Assembly (NCBI RefSeq): GCF_000162575.1
Contig: NZ_CM000776.2
Span: forward strand, 562,950 to 626,949
Reading direction: 5' to 3'
DNA: 64,000 nt
Source of the DNA: Helicobacter canadensis MIT 98-5491
Lineage (GTDB): Bacteria > Campylobacterota > Campylobacteria > Campylobacterales > Helicobacteraceae
In this document: positions 62,775-64,000 of the stretch, one piece after another
Position numbering within the stretch: position 1 is the first letter of the stretch
Layout of the letters: every line of letters starts with the position of its first letter
The notes under the pieces: generated by a model
Told to the model about the DNA's origin: nothing
Databases searched by the model: none
Seen by the model: the letters and a program-made list of their open reading frames with translations, nothing else
Made by a program: the position numbers and the translations under genes

Positions 62775-63218
62775 ATGTTTGGAATGGGATTTTTTGAAAT
62801 TTTAGTAATTGCAGCAGTGGCAATTATTTTTTTAGGTCCTGAGAAATTGCCTAAAGCCTTGGTTGATGTTGCAAAGTTTATTAAAGCGGTTAAGAAAACA
62901 ATGGATGATGCCAAAGAAAGCTTAGATAGAGAAGTCAATCTAAATAAAATTAAAGAAGAAGCTTTAGCATATAAAAATAGTCTCACACAAGGAGTGGAGA
63001 ACTTCACAAAAGAAATGGATTTAAAAGAGCTTTCTTCTTTGGATTTTGAGGAAGAACAAAAGCCGCAAACTTCAGAAACAAAAGAATCGCCCCTTGCTCC
63101 AAATGTTAATACTCTGCCAACTTCTAATTTTAAAGAGGGGATTAAGCCTTCACAAACAAAGCAGACTTTAAGCTTTAAAGAAGATGTGAAGAGCGAAGAG
63201 AAAGTTATTAATGGTTAA
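62775..63218 (+). CDS. tatB: Sec-independent protein translocase subunit TatB
   Basis: Receives twin-arginine signal peptides with TatC. The 147 aa have one membrane helix (FEILVIAAVAIIFLG), the PEKLP hinge, an amphipathic helix and a long charged, disordered tail. The tail length favours TatB over TatA, and tatC lies 26 bases on. The Rieske protein at 56384 is a local client. Confidence 0.93.
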   Translation: MFGMGFFEILVIAAVAIIFLGPEKLPKALVDVAKFIKAVKKTMDDAKESLDREVNLNKIKEEALAYKNSLTQGVENFTKEMDLKELSSLDFEEEQKPQTSETKESPLAPNVNTLPTSNFKEGIKPSQTKQTLSFKEDVKSEEKVING

Positions 63219-63244
63219 TTAGTTAAGAAGAAAGTGAGATTATA

Positions 63245-63979
63245 ATGTTTGAAGATTTAAAGCCACATATTCAAGATTTACGCAAGTGTTTAATCGTAAT
63301 TACCTTAGCACTTTTGACAACTTTTTTAATTTCTTTTTATTTTTGGGAGATTATTTTAGATTGGATGGTGGCTCCTTTGAGTGCCGCTTTGCCTAAGGGG
63401 CGTGAAAGTGTTATTTTTACTCAAGTTGGAGAGGCATTTTTTACAGCTATTAAGGTTGCTTTTTTTAGTGGGTTTATTTTTGCTTTACCTGTTATATTTT
63501 GGCAGATTTGGGCATTTGTAGCACCAGGTCTTTATGACAATGAAAAAAAGCTTGTTGTTCCCTTTGTGATTTTTGGAACCTTTTTCTTTTTGTGTGGTTG
63601 TGCGTTTGCATATTATGTAGCTTTTCCAATTGGTTTTCATTATTTGATTAATTTTGGTAGCCAACTTTTTACTGCACTTCCAAGTATTGGGGATTATGTT
63701 GGATTTTTTGCAAAATTAATGGTGGGATTTGGAATTTCCTTTGAATTCCCTGTGATTACATTTTTTTTGGCAAAAATTGGACTAGTTACGGATAAGACTT
63801 TAAAAGATTATTTTAAATATGCCATTATTTTTATTTTTATTTTGGCAGCTATTCTTACTCCTCCAGATATTCTTTCTCAATTTTTAATGGCAATTCCTTT
63901 AGTTTTTCTTTATGGATTATCTATTGTTATTGCCAAATTAGTTAATCCTTATAAAAATGAGCAAGATGAGAATGAATGA
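63245..63979 (+). CDS. tatC: Sec-independent protein translocase subunit TatC
   Basis: Core receptor of the Tat system. The 244 aa have six membrane helices. Family blocks: MFEDLKPHIQDLRKCL, SVIFTQVGEAFFTAIKVAFFSG, WQIWAFVAPGLYDNEKK, FEFPVITFFLAKIGLV, and AAILTPPDILSQFLMAIPLVFLYGLSI. It ends in a short charged tail. The queA start overlaps its last eight bases. Confidence 0.97.
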   Translation: MFEDLKPHIQDLRKCLIVITLALLTTFLISFYFWEIILDWMVAPLSAALPKGRESVIFTQVGEAFFTAIKVAFFSGFIFALPVIFWQIWAFVAPGLYDNEKKLVVPFVIFGTFFFLCGCAFAYYVAFPIGFHYLINFGSQLFTALPSIGDYVGFFAKLMVGFGISFEFPVITFFLAKIGLVTDKTLKDYFKYAIIFIFILAAILTPPDILSQFLMAIPLVFLYGLSIVIAKLVNPYKNEQDENE

Positions 63980-64000
63980 ATTATTGTTGGAGAGTTATGA
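63972..64000 (+). CDS. queA: Start of tRNA preQ1 ribosyltransferase-isomerase (partial)
   Basis: The frame from ATG 63972 gives MNELLLESYD before the window ends. This matches how QueA proteins of Helicobacter and Campylobacter begin (a short leader, then LxSYDFxLP). It overlaps the tatC end by eight bases, and queA is a frequent neighbour of tatC in this order. QueA transfers the ribosyl part of SAM to preQ1 in tRNA to form epoxyqueuosine. Only ten codons are visible, so the call rests on the motif and context. Confidence 0.7.

Noticed and set aside
1..64000. CRISPR arrays, rRNA genes, insertion sequences and intact prophage
   Set aside because: No regularly spaced repeats, rRNA segments, transposase frames or phage structural genes were seen in this window.

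Overview
The window is a 64 kb piece of an AT-rich epsilonproteobacterial chromosome. It is most likely a Helicobacter of the enterohepatic type. The reasons are the glmM-lspA pair, a di-haem cytochrome c1 in a petABC operon, an RNase J with a long N-terminal tail, a Csd3-like peptidase, a FlgM/FlgN-like/FlgK cluster with an epsilon-type sigma-28 promoter, HypF, a tatB-tatC-queA run, and -10 boxes (TATAAT/TAAAAT) without clear -35 boxes. The genus is firm at about 0.85; I cannot name the species.

Layout. Positions 1-4681 are an accessory island ending at the 3' end of a tRNA-Val gene. It holds the end of a restriction locus (an ABC/AAA ATPase with a possible PrrC/RloC-type anticodon-nuclease triad, then hsdM), a terminator, and about 1.4 kb of decayed DNA. 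That decayed DNA includes a remnant of the very large methylase/helicase protein typical of integrative conjugative elements. Positions 4682-42281 are core housekeeping genes: lspA-glmM, rpsT-prfA, tRNA-Ser, threonine dehydratase, a pseudopilin-like protein, rsmA, rnj, terC, polA, a yejABEF peptide importer with an SNase-like tail gene, dnaJ, recR, a Na+/H+ antiporter, an outer-membrane barrel, a flagellar cluster, csd3, a Nudix hydrolase, lpxB, greA, dut, a YfgM/BamB-like pair, coaX, hisG, leuC and an ATPase.

Positions 42392-56242 are the fused S10-spc-alpha ribosomal superoperon (rpsJ to rplQ, with secY, map, infA and rpoA). It has a promoter and short palindrome at its head and an internal promoter with a roughly 200 nt leader before rpmJ. 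Positions 56324-64000 hold petABC (bc1 complex), hypF (NiFe-hydrogenase maturation), thiE, a YciI-like gene, a small lipoprotein, tatB, tatC and the first codons of queA. The bc1 complex, the Tat exporter (the Rieske protein has a twin-arginine start) and HypF fit a microaerobic, hydrogen-using respiratory lifestyle.

The most interesting items are the ATPase/anticodon-nuclease candidate beside hsdM, the conjugative-element wreckage at tRNA-Val, an rsmA gene that appears to start on AUU, the leader inside the alpha operon, and a short-form HisG without HisZ in view. Many start sites were moved from the longest open frame on ribosome-binding-site evidence; these are stated per gene.
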